Shown: piece by piece, positions 48,694 through 59,315 of the stretch
Layout of the letters: each line of letters opens with the position of its first letter
Numbering within the stretch: position 1 is the first letter of the stretch
Assembly (NCBI GenBank): GCA_023634235.1
Contig: JAMKCF010000014.1
Span: 3,113,501 to 3,177,500 of the forward strand
Direction of reading: 5' to 3'
DNA length: 64,000 bases
DNA from: Pisaster brevispinus
Lineage: Eukaryota > Echinodermata > Asteroidea > Forcipulatida > Asteriidae
The notes under the pieces: generated by a model
Database searches by the model: none
What the model was told of the DNA's origin: nothing
Seen by the model: only the letters and a program-made list of their open reading frames with translations
Translations under genes and position numbers: made by a program

Positions 48694-49139
48694 CACCCCT
48701 TATTCTTCTCAGAACCAATATTTCTTCCTAGAAGAGATTAAAATTAAGAGATCACCCCTTATTCTTCTCAGAACCAGTATTTCTTCCCTGAAGAGATTAT
48801 CAAGAGCTCAACCTGATTAATCTCTGAGCCAATGTTTCTTCCTAGAAGAGATAAGCTTAAAGAGATCAACCCCAGTTCTTCACTGAACCAATATTTCCCA
48901 GAAAAGATAAAATTTAAGAGATCACCCCTTAGTCTTCTTGGTTTGATAATTTTGACATTTTACAAATCATACAGGAGAGTATGCTCTCTTTTTAAATAGT
49001 GTTTTACTAATTTCTTTAGGGGCGGGGGAGGGTATGTACAATGTAGGCTTACACATAATTACTTGTCTTTTGTATTAAAGTGTTGAAGGCACAGTCTAAG
49101 ACGGCTGCCATTTCTAAACAAAATACATAATGATCACTT

Positions 49140-49210
49140 GGTAAATCGTTGTACAATGTACATGTACAATTTACATGTACATGTACATGTACATGTATGT
49201 ACATGTACTG
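49140..49210. repeat. (TACATG)n microsatellite
   Basis: Tandem ACATGT/GTACAT words over about 70 bases. Because the unit is self-complementary the tract can form cruciform structures. Shorter tracts occur repeatedly between 34.5 and 52.2 kb. Confidence 0.8.
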
Positions 49211-49488
49211 TAGCAGTGTACCTGTAACAAAGCACAATGCATGTACGATGCACTGATACATGTAGAATGTACCTATGAACTAAAAGCAATTCAAGCAAGA
49301 TTACAAGTGAACTTAGGTACTAATTGTTGATATATTGAACCAGGTCTGTAAAAGCCATTGAAACCCCAAACATGTACATGTAAATTGTATACATGTATGT
49401 TGTAAGAGGTATGGCTGAAATAATCTTGTAAGATTTTTGCTTTCTCCTTGTCCTGTGTTCTACTGTGTGTCCCCTACACATGATATGC

Positions 49489-49828
49489 CAAGGGCGTCGA
49501 TCGCTACTGAAAAGTAGGGGGGACGGGCAAGCAAGTCTTGAAAAAATACAGCTTACATAATAGGCCCAAAATATAATTCTGCGCGTGATCCATCAGGAAA
49601 AAAGATGAAAATGAAAAAAACATTTCACCGTTTGTTCGCTATTCTTATATTTGAACAAAAATTGTAATTAAATATTAAATCAAGAAAATTGTGTATATTT
49701 TTATATTTTGTTGCATATTTCTAATGAACAGTCAATCAAAAAGTGGGGGGACATCTGATATGCTGTCCCCTCCAGTCTAAAAAGTGAGGGGGGCATGTCC
49801 CCCCGTCCCCCACCCATCGACGCCCTTG
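49489..49828. mobile_element. hAT-type MITE, 340 bp, 8-bp target duplication
   Basis: 13-base perfect inverted ends (CAAGGGCGTCGAT / ATCGACGCCCTTG) are flanked by TGATATGC on both sides (49481-49488, 49829-49836). Sub-terminal GGGGGGACGGG/CCCCGTCCCCC continues the palindrome. The interior is AT-rich and has no coding sense. Confidence 0.9.
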
Positions 49829-49959
49829 TGATATGCAACAAATATTTATGTGTAGAATACAAATTTGCTCGTCACAATATTCTACCACCATATTAATTTG
49901 AATGAGACTTTGGGCAACTATGACCCCCACACACAAATTCTCAACTGATCCAAACCATT

Positions 49960-50100
49960 CAGGCATGCAACTTTTCCTCGGATCAGCTGATTTCCTCTTT
50001 TTTTATTCTCAGTTTTACCATACAAAATTGAAAAATACTGTACAAAATCATTGAATTTTGTAATTTCCTCTTTTTTTGTGAAGTTACAGTTGCATGCCTG
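49960..50100. mobile_element. 141-bp MITE with CAGGCATGCAAC ends
   Basis: The ends CAGGCATGCAAC and GTTGCATGCCTG are inverted; flanks are ACCATT and ACAGTT. Comparison with related sequence at about 52205-52225, which reads CAACCGTTACGAAGTGACAC without an insert, shows the empty site, so a 6-bp target duplication (ancestrally about ACCGTT) has since mutated. Same family as 13669-14105. Confidence 0.75.
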
Positions 50101-51764
50101 ACAGTTACAAAGTGACACAAGTATGTTCAGATTTTTTCAAAGTGTTTCTGGCCCACATGTATGTTGGCGAACTGTAGAAGGACACAGCGCATCAAGAAAC
50201 CACTGAGCTGAGGATGCTGATGCTGGACCGGGATGCGTGGAAAGCGACCTTCAGAGGCTCCTTCTCCTCCTTCTTCTTCTTCTCCTTCTTTTCGTATCAC
50301 TGAAGCTCGATGGTTACATGGCTCCTGAATGGCAGCGACTGAAGAAGACCTCTTTCATTCTACTGCTAGATAAAATTATGTCTAACCTCTTGTCTTCTTT
50401 GGACATTTTCATTTTTTTGAGGCAGGTGTGGGGACGGGGGAAGAGAAATATTTGTCGGCCTTTCTACCTTACCAAGAAAAACCATTTGTAAGAAGTCATA
50501 CACCTACTATGTAAATTTAACAGACCCATACATTTAAATTTATTATACAAACTGTCTTTACTGGTTTACAGGTTGTACATAAAATAATGTTTTCATTGTA
50601 AAAACCAAACAAAACCTAGTTTATTTTGTGTTATACATATATCATGTTTGGGAGGGGGGGGGGGGGGTAGGCAAAGCTTCAGTGATTTTTTGTGAATGTA
50701 GTTTTTAAAACAAGATCACAAGTTTTTTGAACAATTGCTCCTTTTAACCCAAAATCATCCTTTGTAATGCTTTTAAAATTTTCATTACAATAGACCTTGA
50801 TACTGTATGATGTGAATAAAGTGTACCACTTTCATGACTTACGAGTAACAAATATCTGCATAAGCTTTCATAGTAACAACTACTCCATCAGATGCAATGA
50901 AGGGAAACAAATTCAATCAAGGTTTAAATGTTTTTCCTCATTGCATCTGATGAAGTAGCTTTTGCTGCAAAATCTTAAGCAGATATTTCTTAACTGTTGT
51001 ACGTGTAGTTACTCAAGTTCTACAATTTATTTTCCTTTCAGCAATTAACTGACCAGCAAGGCCACCCACTACTCACAAACTGAATGGTGTGTAAGTTTGA
51101 AGTTACATGTATGTGGGGAATAGAGGTATCTTGATGGTACAGCCATTTTCATATTCTTTGATTGAACTCTATCCAACCAAACTGAGGTTGAAGGGAAAAA
51201 AGTCTGGCCCATTCTCACAGAACTGTCTTTTTCTCTGTGCTTACAGGGAACCTGACAACAATGGCTGCACCCGCACTGTGGTTAGAAGATATGCTGTGTC
51301 TGAAAAAAAGACTTCCACTACGGCTACGGCTATGACCAGTGGCTGCAATGATACTACTGCCGACGTTTCTGCATTCTGGTCTTAGCAACTGCCAAAGCTC
51401 TCCTCATTTTGAACCTGGCCGTAATGTCTTCCTGGACTGAAGATGTTTTAGCATCTTGAGCTCGTATGATCATGAAGACGTTATTGTGAAGAGCCTCGGG
51501 TGTGGATGACGAAGGTTGAGTGTTGAAGTTGAAAGAGATTACTCTTATCTTTACCACAAAGATGTCCAAGGTGGGTTATAACTAGATGAGTTGAAAATAG
51601 ACGACGAGTTGAAAGAGCTTGTTTTTCTTCTGTTTGAGAGACATGTATCTATCTTACAGGACAACTGAGAGTCAAAAGATGCATGTCGACTTAGAAATCG
51701 GAGGTTTGTCCTGAAGAAGAAAAACCTTTTGGTTATCATTTTTTCATTTATTAACTTAAGGGAC

Positions 51765-51960
51765 TGTCTCGGTGGTCTAGTTGGTAAGACACTGCTCTAG
51801 AATTGCAAAGGTTGTGGGTTCGAATCCCACCCGAGTAATATGCCTAGTGATTTTTTTCACAGAACTCGGGAAAGTACCGAGTATACAGTGCTAACACACA
51901 TCGGTGTAAGGGTAAAACCGAATTTAATACTCTTTATCCCCAATGCAAAATTAACATCTC
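51765..51960 (+). mobile_element. tRNA-derived SINE, family C, full copy
   Basis: CTCGGTGGTCTAGTTGGTAA as A-box region and GTTGTGGGTTCGAATCCCAC as B box are followed by CCGAG, so a 5-bp acceptor-like stem survives. The body has ACACACATCGGTGTAAGGGT and ends CTTTATCCCCAATGCAAA. Of the family it is the best preserved in the window. Confidence 0.75.
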
Positions 51961-51963
51961 TTA

Positions 51964-52098
51964 AGGGACTGTGCCGCCATGATCCTTCATAGATACATAA
52001 GGTACAGAAGGAGGTGGGTGCACGTGCAGTAACTGGGTGAGAGTTCTTAATTCCATGTACTGCTACGGGCCTGCTTTGATCATGATGACAGTACCCTT
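51964..52098. mobile_element. TTAA-type MITE, shorter copy
   Basis: The ends AGGGACTGTGCCGCCATGATC and GATCATGATGACAGTACCCT are inverted repeats with mismatches. TTAA follows on the right and TTA precedes on the left. AGTAACTGGGTGAGAGTTCT inside matches the family at 41984-42200. Confidence 0.65.
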
Positions 52099-52500
52099 TT
52101 AAATGGACAAAGAGTACCACAAGGGAAACTGATTTGGTAAATTTGAGATAGGAGGACATTGGAGGATCGAGGTACATGTAACCTGTAGGCAAATATTCCC
52201 AACTGATCCCAACCGTTACGAAGTGACACGAGTATGTTCGGAACTTCTCAGGGTTTCTGGCCAGCCAGCAGAATATGAGGCTGGCTGGCCACTGTGTGCA
52301 TCAACCAGATCTGTGTGCCCTGTAGTGCTATCGGAGAACTCATCGATAAAGCTGGGGGCATTGCCCCTTAAATTGGATAAAGAGTACCAGAAGGGACACT
52401 GATTGGGAAAATTTGGGGAAGGAAGACATTGGGGGATTGAGCTAACATGTAGGCAAATATTCCCAACTGATTACAACTGTTACAAATTGACACAATTATA
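52099..52500 (+). repeat. Tandem duplication, unit about 268 bases
   Basis: Units starting at about 52099 and 52368 share AAGAGTACCA, GGGA.ACTGATT and TAGGCAAATATTCCCAACTGA. A related sequence is at 49935-50165, where it is split by the 141-bp MITE. Non-coding. Confidence 0.7.
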
Positions 52501-53436
52501 AAGGGCAAGTGGGCGTAGGGAGTAAGGGTTAATATAGTTACTTGGACTGTCAGGTGCTTGGCCATTATTCACCCCCACCCTCCGGTCTATCAGTTTTTCG
52601 GTTTGCCACTTAGGCTGCTTGCCAAGGTGGCGGCTCAATCAGGGCCAAACATCATACACAAACACTTGCTAAGCACAGAAATGTGTTGCTAAGCAGAACT
52701 GGTTTACCAGCAACATACCATATACTGTACATCTCTTGTAACTTGTTTCCAGCAAAAGTTTTGCTAAGCAAGGTTTTCTTTTTGACAGCTTTTCAAAAGT
52801 AGGCAATGATTTTTTACTCTGATGATTTGTATGATGAGTACATTAGTAGTACGGTTGTTTACAAATCAATGGTTTTTGGCTTATAAGTGCTGTCATTGGC
52901 TACAGTGGTCATAGACCGTAATCAAATCCGAACACTGAACTCATACGCAATGTCAAGCAAAATGTCTGTACTTGGGATATAGGCCTACTAAACTAGTAAC
53001 ACAGTTGTACAGGAACTTACACTTCACAATAGTTTATGACTTCAAAAGGCAAATATCTTTATTTCAAGTTAACAAATTCAAATGGTTAAATTCTCTTTGG
53101 TTTAGAAGCAGGGTATACTTCTGGTAATTGTCAAAGACAAGAATCCTCACTTGGTGTATCTCGACAGTTGCAAGAAAATAATGAAAGAAAAAACACCCTT
53201 GTTGCCTTGAATTGTGTGTTTTCAAATGCCTGACCTGAAGCCTTTCTCAGAATCTTTTTTTTTTCACCTCTTTCTCTAAAACTGCATTTCTTTAAATGGT
53301 GTCCATTCTAACAATGTATCAACAGCTCTCCAGTGCTCTTTATGGAGTAAGTTTTTATGGTTGTTATTTTTCAGAGTAACTACCAATGGTATACCCTCCT
53401 TTGAAGAATTTATAAGCACTTAAAATTTATAATGAC

Positions 53437-54753
53437 ATGTGTTTCAATAGACTGTGTAAGTTGACCTTGAGAACATACGAGCTTTCGCGAGAATCTGGAC
53501 TTCCGGGCAGCTACAGCTTGGCAGGTGTTTTCTTATATTTTATTCGTTACACCTTTAGTTTTAAATGTAATCATTCCACCAATATGTTTTCGGGGGTTGG
53601 AAAAAGTTATGTGACAGAAATAAAAGTCACACAAAATTGCACCCACATTAATCTCCCATAGCTGATGGCTCAGAGGTGCTCGGATGGTGACCTTATTGTC
53701 GCGAGACTTACACAGTCTTTAAGACACCGTAACATGGCACACAAGTCATTCTGAGATATGGTGGACACATTACCAGGGCACTATTAGGTTGGAGTAAATT
53801 TGTTTGTATAAACCCTAAAAGAGTGCACTTGCATAATTAGTCCACCATACCTCAAAAAGGCTAGTTGCGCTTGATTAAAAAAACAACAACAACATTATTG
53901 TAAGATTAAATTTCACATTTAGCACAATACAAACTTTGTGTTTAACAAAATAGTCTGGTTCACTGTTAAATATCGGTGGTATTTTTTATGACAGAGCAGC
54001 GGGAATCTGTCCAATAGATAATTTAGGTGTATTTTAATGCTTAATTTGAAAGTTAGATGTACCCGTCATTCAAACTTCTGTATAACCAACATGACAACAC
54101 CACATTACAACGTAGCGACAGTGCAACAAGGTCAAAACTACAATTTCAGTGGTTTTGTGGGTTTTAGACTGGTCAAAAGGTCGTATCTTGGAGATATGTC
54201 CTTGTTGCACAAACCTGCATCGTGTGCAATCAATGGGGAAAAACGTCATATTTCGTAGTGCATTAAGGTTGTGTGTCTGAGACATATGTTGTTAACAAAA
54301 TATGACACCATTTATTGCTAATGACCTGTATGTTTTTAAACTACTTTTTGAACAAAATTGAAACTTTAACAGTTTATTCAGACAAAAGCAAAGCACCTCT
54401 TGTGTGTTCTCACTCAACTTCACAGAAAATATGACATACGACCATGTTGCACTGATGCAACGAAATATTCTATCCCCAGCATCAGGTTGTGTAAATGTCA
54501 ATGTTGAATTAATAAAGAGTTGTTGACAGAAATCTTCCTTTTGGATAAGTTTAGTTCCATGTTGATTTGTTGTTTTGAAGAAGTAAAATTTCAGTAGCAC
54601 CTTTTAGTAAAGGCGACATTAATGTTCTTCTTTTCTGCAGGGGATTCATGTTATAAATTGCAGCAGAGAGGATGCCTTGGGAAGGTTTTCTTGTCTGATG
54701 ACTATGATGTCGAAACACTTGAAGATTTCTGTGGATGTTATACTCCTGACTGA
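53437..54753 (+). CDS. Weak two-exon candidate, small Cys-containing protein
   Basis: Exon 53437-53524 opens at an ATG and ends GCAG|GTGTTT in phase 1. A strong acceptor (TTCTTTTCTGCAG, 54628-54640) starts 54641-54753, which in the matching phase reads GDSCYKLQQRGCLGKV, VETLEDFCGCYTPD and a stop. The joined product would be about 66 residues with cysteines spaced C-x7-C-x18-C-x-C in the second exon. The second exon looks more convincing than the first, which could instead be untranslated or unrelated. No family is recognised and no signal peptide is evident. Confidence 0.25.
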
Positions 54754-56939
54754 TCTGACATTTTAGATGGCAACATCCCTATGTGAAAAAGAGTGGAAAA
54801 ATATAACCGTTGATTATTCGGTGAGTAATGTTTTCAGTTTCCTTGAGAGTACATGTTTCTATCACTGATATTCTGTCCGTGCAAAAGGGTTGTATCTCAA
54901 TTTTTGCAAAAAGTTGTATCTTGCATGAAAAAGCTCTCTTTGCAAAAATGCCGTATATTGGGGTTTTGTGTGTACCTCCAGGCTGTTCTAAGCGCGAGAT
55001 ACAATGTTTAGACAATTTCAAATTCGCGCGTAATGTAAGTGCTATTTTAGGAGACAAAACAATTTTGCACTGACATGACTAGTTGAGTAAGGCACAAAAA
55101 AACTTGTGCTTTATTTTAATTAGCAGTCATCTTTGAAATGTTTTGGCAGTTCCAGTCTTGGGTGGATATATTGATTTTGAGTAAGAAGAGAACTGAAAAA
55201 TGACCGAACATTAAAAAGGTCAAATTTGCCGAGAAATAATTAAATTCAATGACTTCATTCGATAATGATGACAATTTTATTGCCATTTGTTGCTCCTGAC
55301 GTGTTAGAAAATAAAATCTGAAAATCAAACAAAAACTGAGTCTTGCAAAATGCAACTTATTTGTCAGTTTAAATGTATATGTAGAAGCAAATGTATAAAA
55401 GGACATAAAAGTTGGTGAAAAAGTACATACCATGCTGATATGTGGCAGAGGGTGTCCCCCCGCAAATGTTCCTGTACTTTAACACACTCTTTTCATCTTA
55501 TAATGCAGAGAAGTACAAGAAGTACCCCTCCCCCCTCCCCCCCCAAAAAAAAAAAAAAATCAGAGATTACAATGAAGACACAGTAAGAAGGGGGGGGGGT
55601 ACACCATGCCGCATACCTCACCAAATGAAAAAGTATATTGGCCCATTTGAAATAATAGTGTGATAACGTTTGATCATATAAACACACAGTAATCAGACGA
55701 ATGTGGCTAAAGTGTTTAAATTCAGATGATATCTTACCTTGGTGGTATAAAGGATGGTTACTTGCCTCCTTTTTTCTGCCCCTTTTCGGTGCTGTTATTT
55801 GCACTCATGTCTGTAAAACATACCAAATACAAACAGGTTGCCTTTAAATATCTTCAAGTGGTGTCCCTTTTTGCTAGTAAGATACCCAAGATACAACGGA
55901 TCATAGAGGGCTTTTACCACATTGTGCAACCATGTTTTGGAAATATTTCCGTATCTGTATGGCCACCACTTGTTCTCTCCAAAAGCAATATCACATTTGA
56001 TTAAATAAGATACTATTTTAATTCACAATTAAAAAATTGTGGTGGGATGTTTTCCCCATGTTTTCTTTTACTGACACAAACAGCAATGTTTCCAAACCGA
56101 GTCTGGAAGGCCAAAATAGTGTGATCCAATTTTAGTATGAGTAGCCTATGGGTACGTTATATTTAGCCCACCGTTGTTGGGTTGTGTTATTGCTTTTTAA
56201 AAATTCTTTTGACTCCACACAACAGCGGACCGTGTTAGTTTACGAAGTAAAAAGAAAACCACACAATTTCGAGGCATATTTGTGTGGATCATTCTACTTT
56301 CTAAACATCTTTCCAACCTTGTTCATTTCATTATGAACGCTTTTCATAGCCCGAATTGCCCAGTTCAAGGCAACGTGTCCCGTAGACATCGGTCTTATCC
56401 TAGTGGCCATTTTTACAGTCCACCCCATGTTTAAAACACGCATTATTGCACCTACATACTGCATACATGTACTTATTTCTTACATTTGTTCAATACTGTG
56501 GTACATGATGGGGGTATGTAGGAGCAATGTGCTATGTTTATAAGTGGGACGACCTGTTCGTACTTTGAAAACATCGTGTGTCGGGTGGCTGTAATGGCGA
56601 CTATGATAATATTTAGACCAATTTTTTTAAAGAGAGCTAGAGGCCATGTCACACGAGGCAATTTACAAGCAACCAGTTCCAGGCAATCTCCAAGAAGAAA
56701 ATTCATTCACCCTTCAGTTTTCTCGTTATTTTCACGGGGACAGTGATTTACAGCTAGAATAGGAGAATGTCTCTTGTGCAGCCGAATTGGAGTTTTGCAT
56801 GTAGTGTCGTTAGTGGCCTGAAAAAAGTGCCCTTTTTGACAAGGCCTCTATTAACAGCCCAATAAGGTGGGATGGCTCTAGTAATATTGCGAACAGGGGA
56901 CACAACAAAGACGAGAGCAGATGTATAAATAGCACTTAC

Positions 56940-57054
56940 TCTTTTCTTGTGGCTCTCGAGCTGGAGTGCTTGTTGATTTCTGTTGGGGCGGCGCGGAGTA
57001 GCTTTGCTGTACTTTTACAGGCTTCACAATATCCGATGGCTCTTCTTTAGGCAT
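56940..57054 (-). CDS. Candidate first coding exon of the nitrobindin gene
   Basis: On the minus strand an ATG at 57054 opens 38 codons plus one base, ending at the strong donor A|GTAAGT (56939 downward). The peptide begins MPKEEPSDIV, is rich in Pro, Gln, Ser and Lys, and looks disordered. Its phase (one base of a split codon) fits the acceptor of exon 25446-25284, giving ...QEK-S-S-I-MAIVHEA and a protein of about 205 residues. A phase match alone has a one-in-three chance, and the intron would be about 31.5 kb, so the link is inference. That this is a real first exon is better supported, by ATG, composition and donor, than which gene owns it. Confidence 0.5.
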
Positions 57055-58382
57055 TTTGATTTTCTTTTCAACAAATGTTCTCCTACTTTTCTAACTTGTT
57101 TCTTTTATAGTCAACAAAAGCCCTATTGCGCGCAAACCCAAATCACTTGATCGTCACGTCAGTATTCATCCACGGTGTAGACATTTAGTAAATGTTGGGC
57201 AGTTGAGGTGTAGGCTTGCATGACACAGATTTACATGTGAGTTCAATCGCAGGTCACAGTCTGAAGAGATATTAAATCGTAGAATAAGGGCGGGCTAAAT
57301 TCATTGCAACCCCCATCGTTATAATAAAGACTCCATACATTCAATTTGTAAGAATTTCATCAATATATAATAAGGTGGTCGCCCGTTTTGTAAAAACTAC
57401 AAAGTTTTAGTTCGTTATGTCAATGACTACATGCACGATCATCAACCACTAGATAATTATACGTGTGTGTGTGGTGGGGGAGGGGGGGGGGGGCTTATGG
57501 AATTTTGCGGAATGCAAATGGACAAGAGTTAACATAATGGATGTCGACTTAATTAAACATCAGACCCAAACATTTCAGTAAAATTACAGATGGAAAGGAT
57601 TTTTATCAATCACTGCAAAAGCTGATTTATTTTAATCCATACACTTTCCTAGACGCTAAAGATTCAGCATTGGAACCCAACAGTAAGTCTTTCAATTAGC
57701 ATGGTAGTAAATTTCGTAGTGAATTTTTGGATATTTTAATTAATATTGAAGCAGCTTGTATGGACAAACGTTGTAAATCTATTGGATCTTCTTGGCATCT
57801 CATCAGGTTGTTGAAGGAAATGTTTAAACAAGTAGCAACCAATTAATTCGGTAGCATTCTCTTTTCGATTATGGTCTTTGCTCAAGTTAGTTTGACCAAT
57901 TACGCATGTATTGTTATTTAGGTGTAGGGGCAAACATAGCGTACAAATCCTTTAAAGAAATGAAGCAAATAGCTTTGATAAGGAATTGCATAATCAGCCA
58001 ATGTCATAATAACTATTATACCATGCTGTGGAACACAAACCAATAATCAATACAATTTATTGGAACAATTGACTATGGGGATTTGGTATTTCAACTTAAA
58101 TTGGTCTTCATTTTTAGCCAAGATCCGATCCAGGTCAGGCTGTTTGAGATATGGGTCTCCTTGGCCCCGTAACCTGGAACCAAGGGTGTGACATAAATCT
58201 TTTCAGACCAGTTTTATAATATGTAGGCTTATTTTGTAATTTGTTATCATTTGTAATGTACAGTGTACATGCAGGACTAGTATGTTTATTATTATTATTA
58301 TTTGTTTATAGCGTCAAAAGAATTACGATTAATCTAAATCTAAATCTGGTTTAGACTAACTACAATTTGATTGCCCCTTCTT

Positions 58383-59315
58383 CTAGGCATCTTCGTCAAG
58401 AGTCATTGTCTGACGCACTGATCTGTAAACGCTGTTTCTTGACGTGGACCCTGCAAAGCGAAACAGAATAATAAAGCGTACCATTAGAAAAAGAGTCGGT
58501 GAGTGCAAGAATTACCCCCGTTTAACTATTCAAACGTATACATGTAGTAATATTACTTTCTTAATGGAAATAGTATATGCTGGTTCATCCCCCAACCAAT
58601 GAAACTCCTGCTGAGTTTGTCTTTGAGGAAATTATTTGCCAGACTCCATTGTTTTTTTTTTTCTGGACTAAACACCAGTTATTTAGTTAACGTTAATTGT
58701 TGACGGAAAACAAAAGGGGAATTATACCATACCTTTGCCGAACACTCTCGTTCTTCTCGGGGATCACTTTTTAGTCTTGATACCAGAGCCTCTTGCCTTG
58801 TTGGTTTTAAGCAGAGCTGCAGCAAGTATCACTGCTATCAAGGAAAACAATTGTATTAGTTTGTTTTCATTGAGGCTATGCGATAATTGCTGTTTTATTT
58901 TGCAAGTGTATGTTCCGTAGACGACAATTTGTTCAGATGCAAAATCAAGCTCAACATAATAGGCATGTTTGGAGCTTGTTTAGGGTTTCCTCTGGCATCG
59001 TTGTATGCTACCTGCAATAACTACCAAGGGAGGAAGTGATAGTTCAATTTGGCTTCGTTTAGGCTATGCAATAATGGTTGTCTTATTTTGCAAGTGTGAG
59101 CGCTGTAAACGGCTTTTTGTTAAGAAGCATAAACAATCTCAACATAATAGGCATGTTTGGAACCTGGTTAGAGTTTTCTCTGGCATCGTTGTATGCATAC
59201 CTGCTTCAATAATTTCCCGTTCGGACGGTTCCCGGACGTAGGACGCTGTACTCTTGCTTCCGGAGGACTTCCTGCGGACTGTTTTGTCCTGGGGCTCCTT
59301 TTTTCTGCCAGGCAT
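58383..59315 (-). CDS. Candidate small basic, serine-rich protein, 2-3 exons
   Basis: On the minus strand an ATG at 59315 opens 38 codons plus one base (59315-59201) ending at the donor GCAG|GTATGC. The peptide begins MPGRKKEPQDK and contains RRKSSGSKS and REPSEREIIEA. A terminal exon 58450-58383, after the acceptor TTTGCAG, continues in phase as GSTSRNSVYRSVRQTMTLDE and stops. A 33-base exon (58816-58784) also fits the phase and could be included (adding ALLKTNKARGS) or, if unspliced at its end, give an alternative end at a nearby stop. The product is 60-71 residues. I recognise no family. The first exon has the same length and phase as the candidate nitrobindin first exon, so it could instead be an alternative start for that gene. 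An AATAAA on the minus strand lies at 58285-58290. Confidence 0.4.
58860..59205 (-). repeat. Tandem duplication, unit about 170-180 bases
   Basis: Two units share GAGGCTATGC (variant), TTATTTTGCAAGTGT, CTCAACATAATAGGCATGTT and CTCTGGCATCGTTGTATGC. The second unit runs up to the donor of exon 59315-59201, so a donor-like sequence was probably duplicated too. It lies in the intron of the candidate small gene. Confidence 0.8.

Larger units (their letters stand above)
46570..48960. repeat. Interrupted tandem array, unit about 55-65 bases
   Basis: Units carry a variant of GAACCAATATTTCTTCCCAG, AAGAGATTAAC, AAGAGATCAACCCCAGTTCT. Units are visible at 46570-46670, 47125-47966 and 48702-48960. A family-A SINE (46672-47122) and a hAT element (47967-48693) interrupt it. 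Divergent units suggest an old array. Frames across it are not genes. Confidence 0.85.

Noticed and set aside
50120..50400. Open frame with a poly-Leu run and LDRDAWKATFRG-like sequence
   Set aside because: The Leu run comes from a CTT/CTC microsatellite and the rest is at most a tiny retroelement scrap; not enough to annotate.
51247..51385. Plus-strand stretch after a CTTACAG acceptor reading EPDNNGCTRTVVRRYAVSEK
   Set aside because: Only one splice site, an early stop, and it overlaps the opposing candidate; no partner exon was found.
51354..51739. Minus-strand open frames including SVQEDITARFKMRRALAVAK
   Set aside because: Amino-acid composition looks coding-like, but two overlapping frames compete, no convincing start or splice site is present, and I recognise no family. 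It may be a pseudogene piece.
55735..55835. Minus-strand ATG exon-like piece (MSANNSTEK) with a strong donor ACCAAG|GTAAGA
   Set aside because: The frame stops before the donor, so as coding exon it fails. It could be an untranslated first exon but there is no support.
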